The notes: generated by a model from the letters alone, not told the origin. A stretch of DNA of 64,000 nucleotides from Burkholderia sp. Nafp2/4-1b (GCF_003635165.1 NZ_ML058597.1:682001-746000); one strand, 5' to 3'; positions 1 to 8,837 are shown, counted from the stretch's first letter. Made by a program: numbers and translations.

Positions 1-903
1 TTCGCGTTCTCGCCGCGTCCGCTGCCGGCGTTCCCGGTCACCGCGATCCATGCGGACCGCCTGCAGATCAACGGGCTCGCCCGCGCCGGCACGCGCATCG
101 TCGCGGTCGGCGAGCGCGGCGTGATCCTGTTGAGCGACGATGCGGGCGGCCGGTGGCGGCCGGCGTCGGTCACGCCCGACCAGGGTTCGACGCTCACGCA
201 GGTGAGTTTCGTCACGCCGACGCTCGGCATCGCGGTCGGCCACGACGGCCGGATCCTGCGCAGCGACGACGCGGGCGCGCACTGGCGCGAGGTGCACATC
301 GATCACGCGCATTCCGATCCGCTGTTGTCCGTATGGGGGACCGCGAACGGCCCGCTGTTCGCGGCCGGCAGTTTCGGCCAGCTGTTGCGCTCGGACGATG
401 CGGGGCTCACGTGGCAGCCGCTGAAGACGCCGGCGGGCGATCGCCACATGAACGCGATCGTCGGCGACGGCCGCGGCAGCCTGCTGATCGCGGGCGAGAG
501 CGGCACGCTGCTGCGCTCGACCGACAACGGCGCGACCTGGGACAAGCTGCCGTCGCCGTACCAAGGCTCGCTGTTCGGCGCGCTGATGCTCGCGAACGGC
601 GACTGGATCGCTTACGGGATGCGCGGCAACGTGCTGCGCAGCACCGATCGCGGTGCGACCTGGACGCACGTCGACAGCCACGTGCCGGTGTCGTACTTCG
701 GCGCGACCCAGCTCGCCGACGGCGAGCTCGTGCTGGTCGGACAGGGCGGCGCGATCGTCGCGTCGCGCGACGGCGGCCTGACCTTCGGCGTGCGCAAGCT
801 CGGCGGCGTGCAGAGCCTCGCGGCCGTGCTCGACATGGGCAGCGGCGGGTTGCTGCTCGGCGGCGAGGCTGGTGTCGCGCCGCTTGCCGTGTCGCCGTCG
901 TGA
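1..903 (+). CDS. YCF48/BNR-repeat protein (3' part)
   Basis: The reading frame is open from the first base, so the true start lies outside the window. The visible 300 residues are repeats of the form R-S-x-D-x-G-x-T-W (for example LRSTDNGATW and LRSTDRGATW), the Asp-box signature of YCF48/BNR beta-propellers. Related proteins in proteobacteria sit beside RND exporters and DUF1302/DUF1329 genes in clusters for hydrophobic substrates; their biochemical role is not settled. An RND exporter follows after about 70 bases on the same strand, so the two are probably cotranscribed. The signal peptide expected of this family would be in the missing N-terminus. The family call is firm; the role as a periplasmic or outer-membrane accessory is inferred. 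Confidence 0.85.
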   Translation, partial: FAFSPRPLPAFPVTAIHADRLQINGLARAGTRIVAVGERGVILLSDDAGGRWRPASVTPDQGSTLTQVSFVTPTLGIAVGHDGRILRSDDAGAHWREVHIDHAHSDPLLSVWGTANGPLFAAGSFGQLLRSDDAGLTWQPLKTPAGDRHMNAIVGDGRGSLLIAGESGTLLRSTDNGATWDKLPSPYQGSLFGALMLANGDWIAYGMRGNVLRSTDRGATWTHVDSHVPVSYFGATQLADGELVLVGQGGAIVASRDGGLTFGVRKLGGVQSLAAVLDMGSGGLLLGGEAGVAPLAVSPS

Positions 904-975
904 TGCATGGCGGCGCTCTGCCGCCGCCAGCATCGTCCGCATCGCCCGTTCCGTCCGTTCCGACCCGAGAAATCC

Positions 976-3456
976 ATGAACGACCTGTCACGCCCCACTG
1001 AAGCCGCTTCCGCGTCGCGCCTCGCCGCGTTCGTCGAGCGCTGCGCCGACACGATCATCCGGCAGCGCCGGCTGCTGATGCTGCTGTGCGTTGCGGTGAC
1101 GCTCGCACTCGGCCTGTCCGCGACGCGCCTGAAGCTCGATCCGGGCTTCAACAAGATGATCCCGATGCAGCATCCGTACATGCAGGTGTTCGAGCGCTAC
1201 GCGGGCGCGTTCCCCGGCGCGAACACGATCCTCGTCAGCCTGCGCTGGAAGGGCGACGGCGACATCTACAACCAGCGGTTCATGGACGCGCTGCGCCATG
1301 CGACCGACGACGTGTTCTTCATCCCCGGCGTGAACCGCTCGCGCGTGTTCTCGCTGTTCACGCCGAACGTCCACTACACCGAGGTGACCGAAGCCGGCTT
1401 TCGCGGCGACGTGGTCGTGCCCGGCCAGTTCTCGAGCGCGAACCCCGACGATCTCGCGAAGGTGCGCCGCAACGTCGCGCGCTCCGGGCAGATCGGCCGG
1501 CTGGTCGGCAACGATCTGAAGTCGGCGCTGATCCGCGCGGAGCTGCGCGAGACCGATCCGGCCACCGGCAAGCGGCTCGACTACAGCGCGGTCGCGCGCC
1601 AGCTCGAGGAAATCCGCGCGCGCTACGCGAAGCAGGGCATCGACGTGAACATCATCGGCTTCGCGAAGCTGGTGGGCGACGTCGAGGCGGGCATCGCCGG
1701 CGTGATGGCGTTCTTCGCGCTCGCGTTCCTCGTGACGGCAGCGCTGCTGTTCGCCTATACGCGCTCGCTGAAGACCACCGTGCTCGCGCTCGTCGTCGCG
1801 CTGCTGCCGGTCGTGTGGCTGCTCGGCGCGCTGCCGCTGCTCGGGCTCGGCATCGACCCGATGTCGATCCTCGTGCCCTTCCTGATCTTCTCGATCGGCG
1901 TGTCGCACGCGGTGCAGATGACCAATGCGTGGAAGCAGGCGCTGGTGCGCGGCGCGTCGTCGGTCGAGGCTGCGCGCGATGCGTTCCGCAAGCTGTTCGT
2001 GCCGGGCACGGTCGCGCTGCTGACCAACGCGCTCGGCTTCATGGTGATCATGCGGATCCAGATCGACATCGTGCGCGAACTCGGCATCACCGCGTGCCTC
2101 GGCGTGCTGCTGATGATCGTCACCAACAAGGTGTTCCTGCCGATCCTGCTGTCGTACACGCGCCTCGAACGCGGCACGCTCGCGCGCGCACAGCGCACCG
2201 CGGCGGCCGGCGGCAGCCCGATGTGGTCGCGCTTCGCGCTGTTCGCGCGGCCGGCACCGGCGCTCGGCGTGTTCGCGGTGGCGCTCGCGCTGCTCGCGTA
2301 CGGCGTGCTCGAATCGCGCAAGCTGGAGATCGGCGACATCGGCACCGGTGCGCCGGAGTTGCGCACGAACTCGCGCTACAACCTCGACAACGCGGCGATC
2401 ACGCACCAGTACAACATCGGCGTCGACGTGCTGTCGGTGATCGTCGAGACGACCGGCTTCGACGACGCGTGCCTGCATTACCCGGTAATGAGCGCGATCG
2501 AGAAGTTCGAGATGAACATGCGCGGCGTGGCCGGCGTGCAGTCGGTGACGAGCGTCGCGTCGCAGGGCAAGGTGTTCATCGCCGCGTTCAACGAAGGCAA
2601 CCCGCGCTGGGCCGCGCTGCCGCGCTCCAGCGACGGGCTCACGCAGGGTTCCAACGCGTTCGACCCGGACAACGGGATGAACACCGCGAACTGCAAGGCG
2701 ATCCAGGTGCTGATCTACACCAGGAACCACGAAGGCACGACCATCGCGCACATCGTCGACGAGATCAAGCGCTACGCGGCGCAGAACCCGACGCCGAATG
2801 TCGCGTTCCGGCTCGCGGGCGGCAACGTCGGCGTGATGGCGGCGACCAACGAGGCGGTCGGCGACGCGGAGATCGCGATGCTGCTGTCGATCTTCGGTGC
2901 GATCGCGCTGCTCTGCGCGGTCACGTTCAGGTCGTGGCGCGCGGTGCTGTGCATCATCGTGCCGCTCACGCTGGTGTCGATCCTGTGCAACGCGGTGATG
3001 GCGCGGCTCGGCATCGGGCTGAAGGTCGCGACGCTGCCGGTGATCACGCTCGGCGTCGGGGTCGGCGTTGACTACGGGATCTACCTGTATGAACGGCTGC
3101 AGCACGACCTCCGCCACGGCGCGACGCTGCCCGACGCGTTCGCCGACGCGATGCGCCAGCGCGGCACCGCGGCACTGTTCACGGCCGTCACGATGTTCAT
3201 CGGCGTCGGCACATGGGCGTTCTCCGCGCTGAAGTTCCAGGTCGACATGGGCGTGCTGCTCGCGTTCATGTTCCTCGTGAACCTGTTCGGCGCGGTGTTC
3301 CTGCTGCCCGCGCTGGCCGCCTGGCTCGGCGTCGAGCGTGCCGAGCGTGGCGTGGCGCAGCTGCAGCCGCGGTCGCAGTCGGGACCGCAGCAGGCCGCGC
3401 CGACGTCCGCGCTCGAGCCGACGCGCGCGCTCGAATCCGGCAATCCGGTGCGCTGA
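976..3456 (+). CDS. RND superfamily (MMPL/HAE3-type) exporter
   Basis: An 826-residue inner-membrane transporter with the duplicated RND layout. Each half has a first transmembrane helix, a large periplasmic loop (about residues 60-235 and 460-635) and a block of five helices (near 240-390 and 640-790). I chose the ATG opening MNDLSRP rather than the in-frame ATG 69 bases upstream, because the extra residues are an Arg/His/Pro-rich stretch unlike any RND N-terminus. The single long polypeptide and lack of a membrane-fusion partner fit the HAE3/MMPL branch, which moves lipids or hopanoid/steroid-like molecules. It lies between the BNR protein and a KshA-like oxygenase on the same strand, so a hydrophobic catabolic substrate is a reasonable guess. 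The substrate is unknown. Confidence 0.9.
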   Translation: MNDLSRPTEAASASRLAAFVERCADTIIRQRRLLMLLCVAVTLALGLSATRLKLDPGFNKMIPMQHPYMQVFERYAGAFPGANTILVSLRWKGDGDIYNQRFMDALRHATDDVFFIPGVNRSRVFSLFTPNVHYTEVTEAGFRGDVVVPGQFSSANPDDLAKVRRNVARSGQIGRLVGNDLKSALIRAELRETDPATGKRLDYSAVARQLEEIRARYAKQGIDVNIIGFAKLVGDVEAGIAGVMAFFALAFLVTAALLFAYTRSLKTTVLALVVALLPVVWLLGALPLLGLGIDPMSILVPFLIFSIGVSHAVQMTNAWKQALVRGASSVEAARDAFRKLFVPGTVALLTNALGFMVIMRIQIDIVRELGITACLGVLLMIVTNKVFLPILLSYTRLERGTLARAQRTAAAGGSPMWSRFALFARPAPALGVFAVALALLAYGVLESRKLEIGDIGTGAPELRTNSRYNLDNAAITHQYNIGVDVLSVIVETTGFDDACLHYPVMSAIEKFEMNMRGVAGVQSVTSVASQGKVFIAAFNEGNPRWAALPRSSDGLTQGSNAFDPDNGMNTANCKAIQVLIYTRNHEGTTIAHIVDEIKRYAAQNPTPNVAFRLAGGNVGVMAATNEAVGDAEIAMLLSIFGAIALLCAVTFRSWRAVLCIIVPLTLVSILCNAVMARLGIGLKVATLPVITLGVGVGVDYGIYLYERLQHDLRHGATLPDAFADAMRQRGTAALFTAVTMFIGVGTWAFSALKFQVDMGVLLAFMFLVNLFGAVFLLPALAAWLGVERAERGVAQLQPRSQSGPQQAAPTSALEPTRALESGNPVR

Positions 3457-3534
3457 GCGACGCAATCCCGAAAGCCCCAATTACCCCGGTGCGCGGCGGG
3501 CCGCCGCGCATTTCCCCAAGAGGAGTCAACCCCC

Positions 3535-4614
3535 ATGTCCGCACGCCCCTACAAGATCGAAGCCCAGCCGCTCGCGCAGCGCTATGCACGCGGCTGGCAC
3601 TGCCTCGGGCTCGCCCGCGACTACCAGGACGGCAAGCCGCACACGCTGAACATCTTCGGCCGCAAGCTCGCCGCATTCGCCGATTCGACCGGCAAGGTCA
3701 ACATCGTCGACGCGTACTGCCCGCACATGGGCGCCGACCTGAGCCTCGGCACGGTCGAAGGCGACAACCTCGTGTGCCCGTTCCACGGCTGGGCGTGGAG
3801 CGGCGAAGGGCAGTGCGCGTCGATTCCGTACTGCAAGCGGATCCCGCCGAAGGCACGCATCGGCGCGTGGCCGACCTGCGAAGAGAACAACCTGCTGTTC
3901 GTGTGGAATGACCCGGAAGGCAATGCGCCGCCGCCGGAGGTCGCGATTCCGCGCCTCGACGTGTGCTTCTCCGACGAATGGTCGGACTGGGTCGTCGACA
4001 AGATGGTGATTCACGCGAACTGCCGCGAACTGGTCGACAACATCTCGGATGTCGCGCACTTCGCGACGGTCCATCACGCGCCGATCGACTATTTCGCGAA
4101 CCTGTTCGAGGACCACAAGGCGACGCAGCTGATGGTCGGCCGCAGCGAGAAGCTCGGCGGCGACAGCCTGACCGCGCTGTCGACGTATTTCGGGCCGGCG
4201 GTGCACATCACGCAGATGACGGGGCAGAGCAACGGCCAGCCGATCCATTCGGTGCTGCTGAACTGCCACGTGCCGATCGACATGAACAGCTTCGAGCTGC
4301 GCTACGGCGTGATCGTGAAGAAGGTGGCCGGCCTCAGCGACGCGCAGAACCTGGAGATCGCGAACGCTTACGTGAAGGAAGCGCAGCGCGCGTTCTACGA
4401 GGATGTCGACATCTGGCACAGCAAGACGCGGATCGACAACCCGCTGCTGTGCGAAGGCGACGGCCCGCTGTACCAGATGCGCGACTGGTATTCGCAGTTC
4501 TATCTGGACGCGGCCGACGTGCGGCCGTCGAGCGTCGCGCGCAAGGCGTTCGAGATGAAGATCCGCGACGGCGCGGCGCCGCCGCCGCTGCATCACGTGT
4601 TCGAACCGCAGTAA
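3535..4614 (+). CDS. kshA: Rieske [2Fe-2S] oxygenase, 3-ketosteroid 9-alpha-monooxygenase KshA-like
   Basis: A 359-residue terminal oxygenase subunit. The Rieske cluster ligands are visible as Cys62-x-His64 and Cys81-x2-His84 (CPFHGW). The mononuclear iron site follows in the N-C-R-E-L-V-D-N-I-S-D-V-A-H-F segment (His175, His180) with a later Asp. The opening RYARGWHCLGLA, the NCRELVDNI block and the C-terminal IDNPLLCEGDGPLYQ block are the segments I associate with actinobacterial KshA, which opens ring B of steroids with its reductase KshB. No reductase gene is in the window, so electrons must come from elsewhere. AGGAG lies just before the ATG. The Rieske class is certain; steroid specificity is inferred from these blocks and from the HsaDEFG-type genes nearby. 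Confidence 0.85.
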   Translation: MSARPYKIEAQPLAQRYARGWHCLGLARDYQDGKPHTLNIFGRKLAAFADSTGKVNIVDAYCPHMGADLSLGTVEGDNLVCPFHGWAWSGEGQCASIPYCKRIPPKARIGAWPTCEENNLLFVWNDPEGNAPPPEVAIPRLDVCFSDEWSDWVVDKMVIHANCRELVDNISDVAHFATVHHAPIDYFANLFEDHKATQLMVGRSEKLGGDSLTALSTYFGPAVHITQMTGQSNGQPIHSVLLNCHVPIDMNSFELRYGVIVKKVAGLSDAQNLEIANAYVKEAQRAFYEDVDIWHSKTRIDNPLLCEGDGPLYQMRDWYSQFYLDAADVRPSSVARKAFEMKIRDGAAPPPLHHVFEPQ

Positions 4615-4636
4615 CGGCGGCGCACGGGGAGAAAAA

Positions 4637-4658
4637 GGGGGCGCATCGTTGCGTCCCC
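4637..4658 (+). terminator. Hairpin after the oxygenase gene
   Basis: GGGGGCGCA, a four-base TCGT loop and TGCGTCCCC form a 9-bp stem with one G-T pair, 22 bases after the oxygenase stop codon. There is no T-run behind it, so it may be a 3' stability hairpin rather than a classical intrinsic terminator. Confidence 0.4.
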
Positions 4659-4728
4659 CGATTGCCGGGAAATCCCCGCCGGACAAGGCATTGCGCGATG
4701 CCCGGCGAATCCGTCGTCCTGAAAGGAC

Positions 4729-4757
4729 TTGACGGATCGGCCGGCGTCGCGTAGTGT
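4729..4757 (+). promoter_or_regulatory. Candidate sigma-70 promoter of the cold-shock gene
   Basis: TTGACG, a 17-base spacer and TAGTGT. The -35 hexamer matches five of six consensus bases; the -10 is weak (three of six). Transcription would start near 4764 and leave a leader of about 130 bases before the GTG start, which is usual for cold-shock genes. Confidence 0.4.
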
Positions 4758-4798
4758 CCTAGACCGAAGTCTTCAAGAAGCTCGATTGCTCATCATTA

Positions 4799-4815
4799 GC
4801 CGCACGATGTGCGGC
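4799..4815 (+). promoter_or_regulatory. Hairpin in the cold-shock gene leader
   Basis: GCCGCAC, loop GAT, GTGCGGC: a perfect 7-bp stem inside the presumed 5' untranslated region, about 80 bases before the start codon. Leaders of cold-shock mRNAs commonly refold with temperature; whether this one does is not known. Confidence 0.4.
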
Positions 4816-4894
4816 AGTCGTTGGTCTCTCCCTCTTTGATTCTTTCTGTGCCCGTCAGGGCGCATGTTCATTCATTCGTATTAAGGAAGTATTT

Positions 4895-5098
4895 GTGGAT
4901 ACCGGTACCGTCAAGTGGTTCAACGAAACCAAGGGCTTTGGTTTCATCTCCCCGGACAACGGCGGCGACGATCTGTTCGCCCATTTCTCGGAAATCCGTG
5001 GCACGGGTTTCAAGACCCTGGCTGAAGGCCAGAAGGTCAGCTACGAAGTGAAGCGTGGCCCGAAGGGCCTGCAAGCGTCGAACATCACGCCGCAGTAA
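4895..5098 (+). CDS. Cold-shock protein (CspA family)
   Basis: A 67-residue single OB-fold RNA chaperone. RNP1 (KGFGFISP, near residues 13-20) and RNP2 (DLFAHFS, 26-32) are both present. It binds single-stranded RNA and melts secondary structure. The start is GTG: AAGGAAG lies five bases before it and no in-frame ATG gives a CspA-like N-terminus; [10 protein letters not shown] is the standard beginning. The leader is long and carries a hairpin, which fits post-transcriptional control by temperature. An IF-1 gene follows on the same strand after a 474-base spacer with a strong inverted repeat. Family identity is certain; cold induction is assumed from the family. Confidence 0.95.
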   Translation: MDTGTVKWFNETKGFGFISPDNGGDDLFAHFSEIRGTGFKTLAEGQKVSYEVKRGPKGLQASNITPQ

Positions 5099-5185
5099 GC
5101 CGTATCGGCATCGGCCGCTGAATGGCGGCCGCTGCCGGCCGGATGTCGCGCGGAGGTCGGCCCAGGCCGGCGTCCTGCGCGCTTC

Positions 5186-5250
5186 GACGCACACGACCGA
5201 TGCATCGCGGTATTTGCGATGCATCCCACGATGCATCGGTCGTGTGCTTC
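5186..5250 (+). promoter_or_regulatory. Large inverted repeat with an alternative nested hairpin
   Basis: Two arms of 22 bases (5186-5207 and 5229-5250) are complementary with one mismatch; 19 consecutive pairs (5189-5207 with 5229-5247) are perfect. Inside it, GATGCATCGC (5199-5208), a 7-base loop and GCGATGCATC (5216-5225) form a second perfect 10-bp hairpin that uses part of the same left arm. The two structures exclude each other. The element sits between the cold-shock gene and the IF-1 gene and has no T-run after it. It may be an attenuator, a temperature-responsive switch or an mRNA stabiliser. Confidence 0.65.
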
Positions 5251-5572
5251 CCTCATCCATCGCAGGTCCGTACGACGTGCGATTCACCGCCCTTGCGATG
5301 CGTTTGTCGTATCCCGTATCGCCAGCGGCCCATGCTGCAAGACCGTCGCCATGCCGCACGCGGCGCGGTCCCGACTTCGCGCGATGCCGATCGCATCGCC
5401 GCCACTGACCGCCCGACCGCCGCAATGCGCCGGGCTCCGATTGCAAGGCGGGCCTGTCGCCCGTCTGAACGAATTGATACCCGGCATTCCGCCGGCCGCC
5501 GTCCCGTTGCGGGACACGGCGCCGGTGAGTTCGCCGCGGCCGCGGTCATTCACCTTGTCTGGAGAAAATACT

Positions 5573-5836
5573 TTGGCAAAAGAAGAACTGTTGGAACTGG
5601 ACGGAATCGTCGACGAAGTGCTGCCGGACAGCAAATACCGTGTCACGCTGGAAAACGGCGTCGTGGTCGGCGCGTATGCGTCGGGCCGCATGCGCAAGAA
5701 CCACATCCGCATTCTCGCGGGTGACCGTGTGACGCTCGAGCTGTCGATGTACGACCTGACGAAGGGCCGCATCAACTTCCGTCACAAGGACGCGAACTCG
5801 CCGCGTCCGCAGCGCACCGGGCAACCGCGTCGCTAA
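5573..5836 (+). CDS. infA: Translation initiation factor IF-1 (second copy)
   Basis: An 87-residue OB-fold protein that binds the 30S A site and helps IF-3 and IF-2 during initiation. The core [17 protein letters not shown], the [13 protein letters not shown] segment and [19 protein letters not shown] are textbook IF-1. The start is TTG, eight bases after GGAG; the upstream in-frame codons read as junk. It is longer than the usual 72 residues because of a basic C-terminal tail ([12 protein letters not shown]). From general knowledge, Burkholderia carry one infA in the ribosomal protein operon and a second one of this length elsewhere. Its place behind a cold-shock gene suggests a role in translation under cold or stress, which is inference. 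Confidence 0.93.
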   Translation: MAKEELLELDGIVDEVLPDSKYRVTLENGVVVGAYASGRMRKNHIRILAGDRVTLELSMYDLTKGRINFRHKDANSPRPQRTGQPRR

Positions 5837-6226
5837 GCTGTAGACGATCGGGCGCGCATCGCGGTTCCGATCGACACCGTCCCGGCCCGTCATGCGGCTG
5901 GGCACACCGGATGGACGGCGCGGTGCGCGCCGTTCGTCGGTCGCCGGCGGCTGTGCAATGCCGCGGCGGCCAGCATCATCTTCTCCGGTCGCTTTGCGCG
6001 TGAACGCTCAGGCGGCCGCGTCCCGCAGGAAACCTTCCACGATCGTCGCGACGCACACGCCGTGCGTCGCACACGGCTTTACGCACCGACCGGGGTAGCC
6101 GTACACTCGTCGGCAATTCGCGCCCCGCGCACGCGGCAGTGCTTTCCTTTCAGTCGCTTTCAGTTGCGTTTGCCGCCGCCGCGATCTTGCCAGCCGGACA
6201 TTCGTCGCGCGACGCCAGGAGGCGCC
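5837..6226. other. Intergenic region between infA and the phosphoesterase
   Basis: No convincing gene. It holds a perfect 9-bp hairpin (GCGACGCAC, loop ACGCC, GTGCGTCGC at 6048-6070) that could end the infA transcript, and a 10-base direct repeat CTTTCAGTCG/CTTTCAGTTG at 6147-6166 upstream of the phosphoesterase. Reading frames here on both strands are Arg-rich and look non-coding. Confidence 0.5.
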
Positions 6227-7492
6227 ATGAGTGCAGACGCAGCCCCCGCATCTTCTTCGGTTCCCGCAGCGCCGTCGGTTCAGGACCGCATCAAGCACGT
6301 GTTCGTGCTGATGCTCGAGAACCGTTCGTTCGATCATCTGTTCGCGCTGTCGGGCATCGCGAACATCACGGCAGCGTCGCCCGGCGACAGCAACGCGTAC
6401 GGCGGCACCGTCTATCCGTTCGGCGGTGGCGCGCCCGACCGGATGCCGACCGATCCGTGCCACGAATTCACCGACGTGCTCGAACAGCTGTGCGGCGCCG
6501 GTGTGCCGTTCGTGAAAGGGCGGCCCTATCCGAGCGTCGACAACTCGGGATTCGTGTCGAACTACGCGACGTCGCATTGCGAAGGCACGCCGCCGCAGCC
6601 GGGTGCAGTCGGCACGATCATGCAGGGCGTCGATATCCGCACGCAGGCGCCGTCGCTGTATGCGCTCGCGAACGCGTTCGTGCTGTGCGACCGCTGGCAT
6701 GCATCGATGCCGGGGCCGACCTGGCCGAACCGCTTCTTCCTGCACGGTGCGTCGTCGGCCGGGCTCGACCATTCGCCGACCAAGGAGGAAATGGCCGGAT
6801 GGGATGCGTTCGATGGCTTCCGCTATCCGAACGGCTCGATCTTCGCGGCGCTCGGCGACGACAACTGGCGCATCTACCAGGACCAGTCGGGCGACCCGCT
6901 CGGGCACGTGCCGCAGGTCGCGTCGCTGAAGGGCGTGAGCTTCTTCGACGTGGACGATCTCGCGCACTTCGAAGCCGATCTGGCGGCCGGCTATACGGCG
7001 CGCTACACGTTCATCGAACCCGGTTACGGCGACATCGTGCACGGCACCTACCGGAACGGCAGCTCGCAGCATCCGATGGACGGCCTCGCCGGCGGCGACC
7101 AGCTCGTCGCACGCGTGTACGACGCGATCCGCAATTCGCCGGTGTGGGACAGCAGCCTGCTCGTGATCATCTACGACGAGCACGGCGGCTTCTACGATTC
7201 GGTCCGGCCTGGGGCGGCGCCGCCGCCGAACGATGGCGCAGCCGCGACACTGAATGCGAGCGGCTTCGGGTTCGACGTGTACGGCGTGCGCGTGCCGGCG
7301 ATCGTCGTGTCGCCGTGGGTTGCCGCGGCGCACGTCGATCACACGCCGTACGATCACAGCTCGGTGGTCGCGACGCTCGGGCGGCTGTTCGGTTTCGCGC
7401 CGCTGACGGATCGCGATCGCGCGGCGCACGACCTGCTGTCGCTCGTCACCGCCACCTGCCGCACCGACTGTCCCGCGAGGATCGGATCATGA
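6227..7492 (+). CDS. Phosphoesterase family protein (phospholipase C / acid phosphatase AcpA-like)
   Basis: A 421-residue member of the alkaline-phosphatase-fold phosphoesterase family (Pfam PF04185). The N-terminal catalytic motif HVFVLMLENRSFDHLF is near residues 25-40 and IYDEHGGFYDSV, which holds metal ligands, is near 310. AGGAGG five bases before the ATG at MSADAAP fixes the start; the frame upstream has no such signal. No Tat or Sec signal peptide is visible, unlike secreted Burkholderia PlcN, so it may be cytoplasmic or use another route. Its stop codon overlaps the start of an 82-residue gene (ATGA), so the two are translationally coupled. It may cleave phosphate esters or phospholipids; the substrate is not predictable. 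Confidence 0.88.
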   Translation: MSADAAPASSSVPAAPSVQDRIKHVFVLMLENRSFDHLFALSGIANITAASPGDSNAYGGTVYPFGGGAPDRMPTDPCHEFTDVLEQLCGAGVPFVKGRPYPSVDNSGFVSNYATSHCEGTPPQPGAVGTIMQGVDIRTQAPSLYALANAFVLCDRWHASMPGPTWPNRFFLHGASSAGLDHSPTKEEMAGWDAFDGFRYPNGSIFAALGDDNWRIYQDQSGDPLGHVPQVASLKGVSFFDVDDLAHFEADLAAGYTARYTFIEPGYGDIVHGTYRNGSSQHPMDGLAGGDQLVARVYDAIRNSPVWDSSLLVIIYDEHGGFYDSVRPGAAPPPNDGAAATLNASGFGFDVYGVRVPAIVVSPWVAAAHVDHTPYDHSSVVATLGRLFGFAPLTDRDRAAHDLLSLVTATCRTDCPARIGS

Positions 7493-7737
7493 CGACGCCC
7501 CCGGTTATGGACCCACGCGATGCGCTGCCCGTGCACGACGGTACGAGCCTGATCGCGTATCTGCACATTCTGAAGAAGGCGCATGCGGCGCTGGTGGGCC
7601 ACGACAAGGCCCATCAGCGCTTCAGCGAGATCGTCACGCGCGGACAAGCGCGGCAGTACATCGAGGAACTGATGCCGGCGCTGCAGCAGGCACGCGACGC
7701 GCATCGGCGGCGCAGGCATGGCGGGAAGCATCGGTGA
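7489..7737 (+). CDS. Small hypothetical protein coupled to the phosphoesterase
   Basis: An 82-residue protein starting in the ATGA overlap with the phosphoesterase stop. The sequence is mostly helical and soluble (for example LIAYLHILKKAHAALVGHDKA), with a basic Arg/His/Lys-rich C-terminus (RDAHRRRRHGGKHR) and no signal peptide or membrane segment. I do not recognise a domain. The coupling suggests it is made in a fixed ratio to the phosphoesterase, perhaps as a partner, chaperone or inhibitor; this is inference from gene arrangement alone. Confidence 0.7.
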   Translation: MTTPPVMDPRDALPVHDGTSLIAYLHILKKAHAALVGHDKAHQRFSEIVTRGQARQYIEELMPALQQARDAHRRRRHGGKHR

Positions 7738-7808
7738 AGCGGTGCGCGGGTGATTGGTGGTGCTGATCGTTGCACCGCTCATCCAAGACGCGCCGACGGC
7801 GACGGTGA

Positions 7809-8837
7809 TCAGCAGTGCGCCCGCGCCCGAGCCATCGTCAGCGCCGCATCCTCGATCATGTCCTCCTGCCCGCCGACGAGCCGCTGCCGGCCCAGTTCGA
7901 CGAGGATGTCGCGCGCCGGAATCCCGTACTTCGCTTCCGCGCGCTTCGCGAACAGCAGGAACGACGAGTAGACGCCCGCATAGCCGAGCGTCAGCGCGTC
8001 GCGATCGAGGCGGATCGGCGCGTCCATGATCGGCACGACGAGATCCTCGGCCACGTCGGAAATCGCGAACACGTCCACGCCGGTCTCGATGCCCATTCGG
8101 TCGCACACCGCGACGAACACCTCCATCGGCGTATTGCCCGCGCCCGCGCCGAGGCCGGCGGCGGCCGCGTCGATCCGGTTCGCGCCGGCGGCGACGGCCG
8201 CGACCGAGTTCGCGACGCCCATCGCGAGGTTGTGGTGGCCGTGGAAGCCGAGCTCCGTCTCCGGCTTCAGCGCGGCGCGCACCTGAGCGATCCGCGCGGT
8301 CACGTCGTCAGGCAGCATATGGCCGGCCGAATCGGTGATGTAGATGCAGTTCGCGCCGTACGACTCCATCAGCTTCGCCTGCACGACGAGCTGCTCGGGC
8401 GACGACATGTGCGCCATCATCAGGAACCCGACCGTATCGAGCCCGAGCGTGCGCGCGAGGCCGATATGCTGTTCCGACACGTCGGCTTCGGTGCAGTGCG
8501 TCGCGACGCGGATCGTGCCGACGCCGAGTTCATGCGCCATGCGCAGATGCTCGACGGTGCCGATGCCGGGCAGCAGCAGCGCGGACACCTTCGCGTGCTT
8601 CAGTTCCGGGATCACGGCGCTCAGGTACGCCTCGTCCGTATGCGCGGGGAAACCGTAGTTGACCGAAGCGCCGCCGAGCCCGTCGCCGTGCGTGACCTCG
8701 ATCAGCGGCACGCCGGCCGCATCGAGCCCGCGCGCGATGTCGCGCATCTGGTCGAGCGTGATCTGGTGACGCTTCGGGTGCATGCCGTCGCGCAACGACA
8801 TGTCGTGGACGGTGATCTTCTTGCCTGCAAGTGACAT
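7809..8837 (-). CDS. dmpG: 4-hydroxy-2-oxovalerate aldolase
   Basis: A 342-residue DRE-TIM barrel class II aldolase that splits 4-hydroxy-2-oxoacids to pyruvate and an aldehyde. The metal and catalytic motif appears as [11 protein letters not shown] near residue 10, and the metal ligands of the [11 protein letters not shown] segment are near 200. It works as a channelling complex with acylating acetaldehyde dehydrogenase, which is the gene just upstream, 16 bases away. Together with the hydratase before them these make the lower meta-cleavage pathway (DmpEFG, MhpDFE or HsaEGF). The aldehyde would be acetaldehyde or propionaldehyde depending on the ring substrate. It is the last gene of a five-gene minus-strand operon. 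MSLRDG instead of the more common VTLRDG is a minor variation. Confidence 0.95.
   Translation of the reverse strand: MSLAGKKITVHDMSLRDGMHPKRHQITLDQMRDIARGLDAAGVPLIEVTHGDGLGGASVNYGFPAHTDEAYLSAVIPELKHAKVSALLLPGIGTVEHLRMAHELGVGTIRVATHCTEADVSEQHIGLARTLGLDTVGFLMMAHMSSPEQLVVQAKLMESYGANCIYITDSAGHMLPDDVTARIAQVRAALKPETELGFHGHHNLAMGVANSVAAVAAGANRIDAAAAGLGAGAGNTPMEVFVAVCDRMGIETGVDVFAISDVAEDLVVPIMDAPIRLDRDALTLGYAGVYSSFLLFAKRAEAKYGIPARDILVELGRQRLVGGQEDMIEDAALTMARARAHC

Noticed and set aside
988..3480. A long minus-strand frame of 830 codons.
   Set aside because: It is antisense to the RND exporter, very rich in Arg, His and Asp, and has no recognisable domain; it is a high-GC shadow.
4809..5051. An 80-codon plus-strand frame overlapping the cold-shock gene.
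   Set aside because: It is out of frame with a clear CspA-family protein and has no ribosome site or domain.
6147..6166. 10-base direct repeat CTTTCAGTCG/CTTTCAGTTG upstream of the phosphoesterase as a Pho box.
   Set aside because: It lacks the TGTCA core and the 11-base period. The only good Pho box is at 53893.
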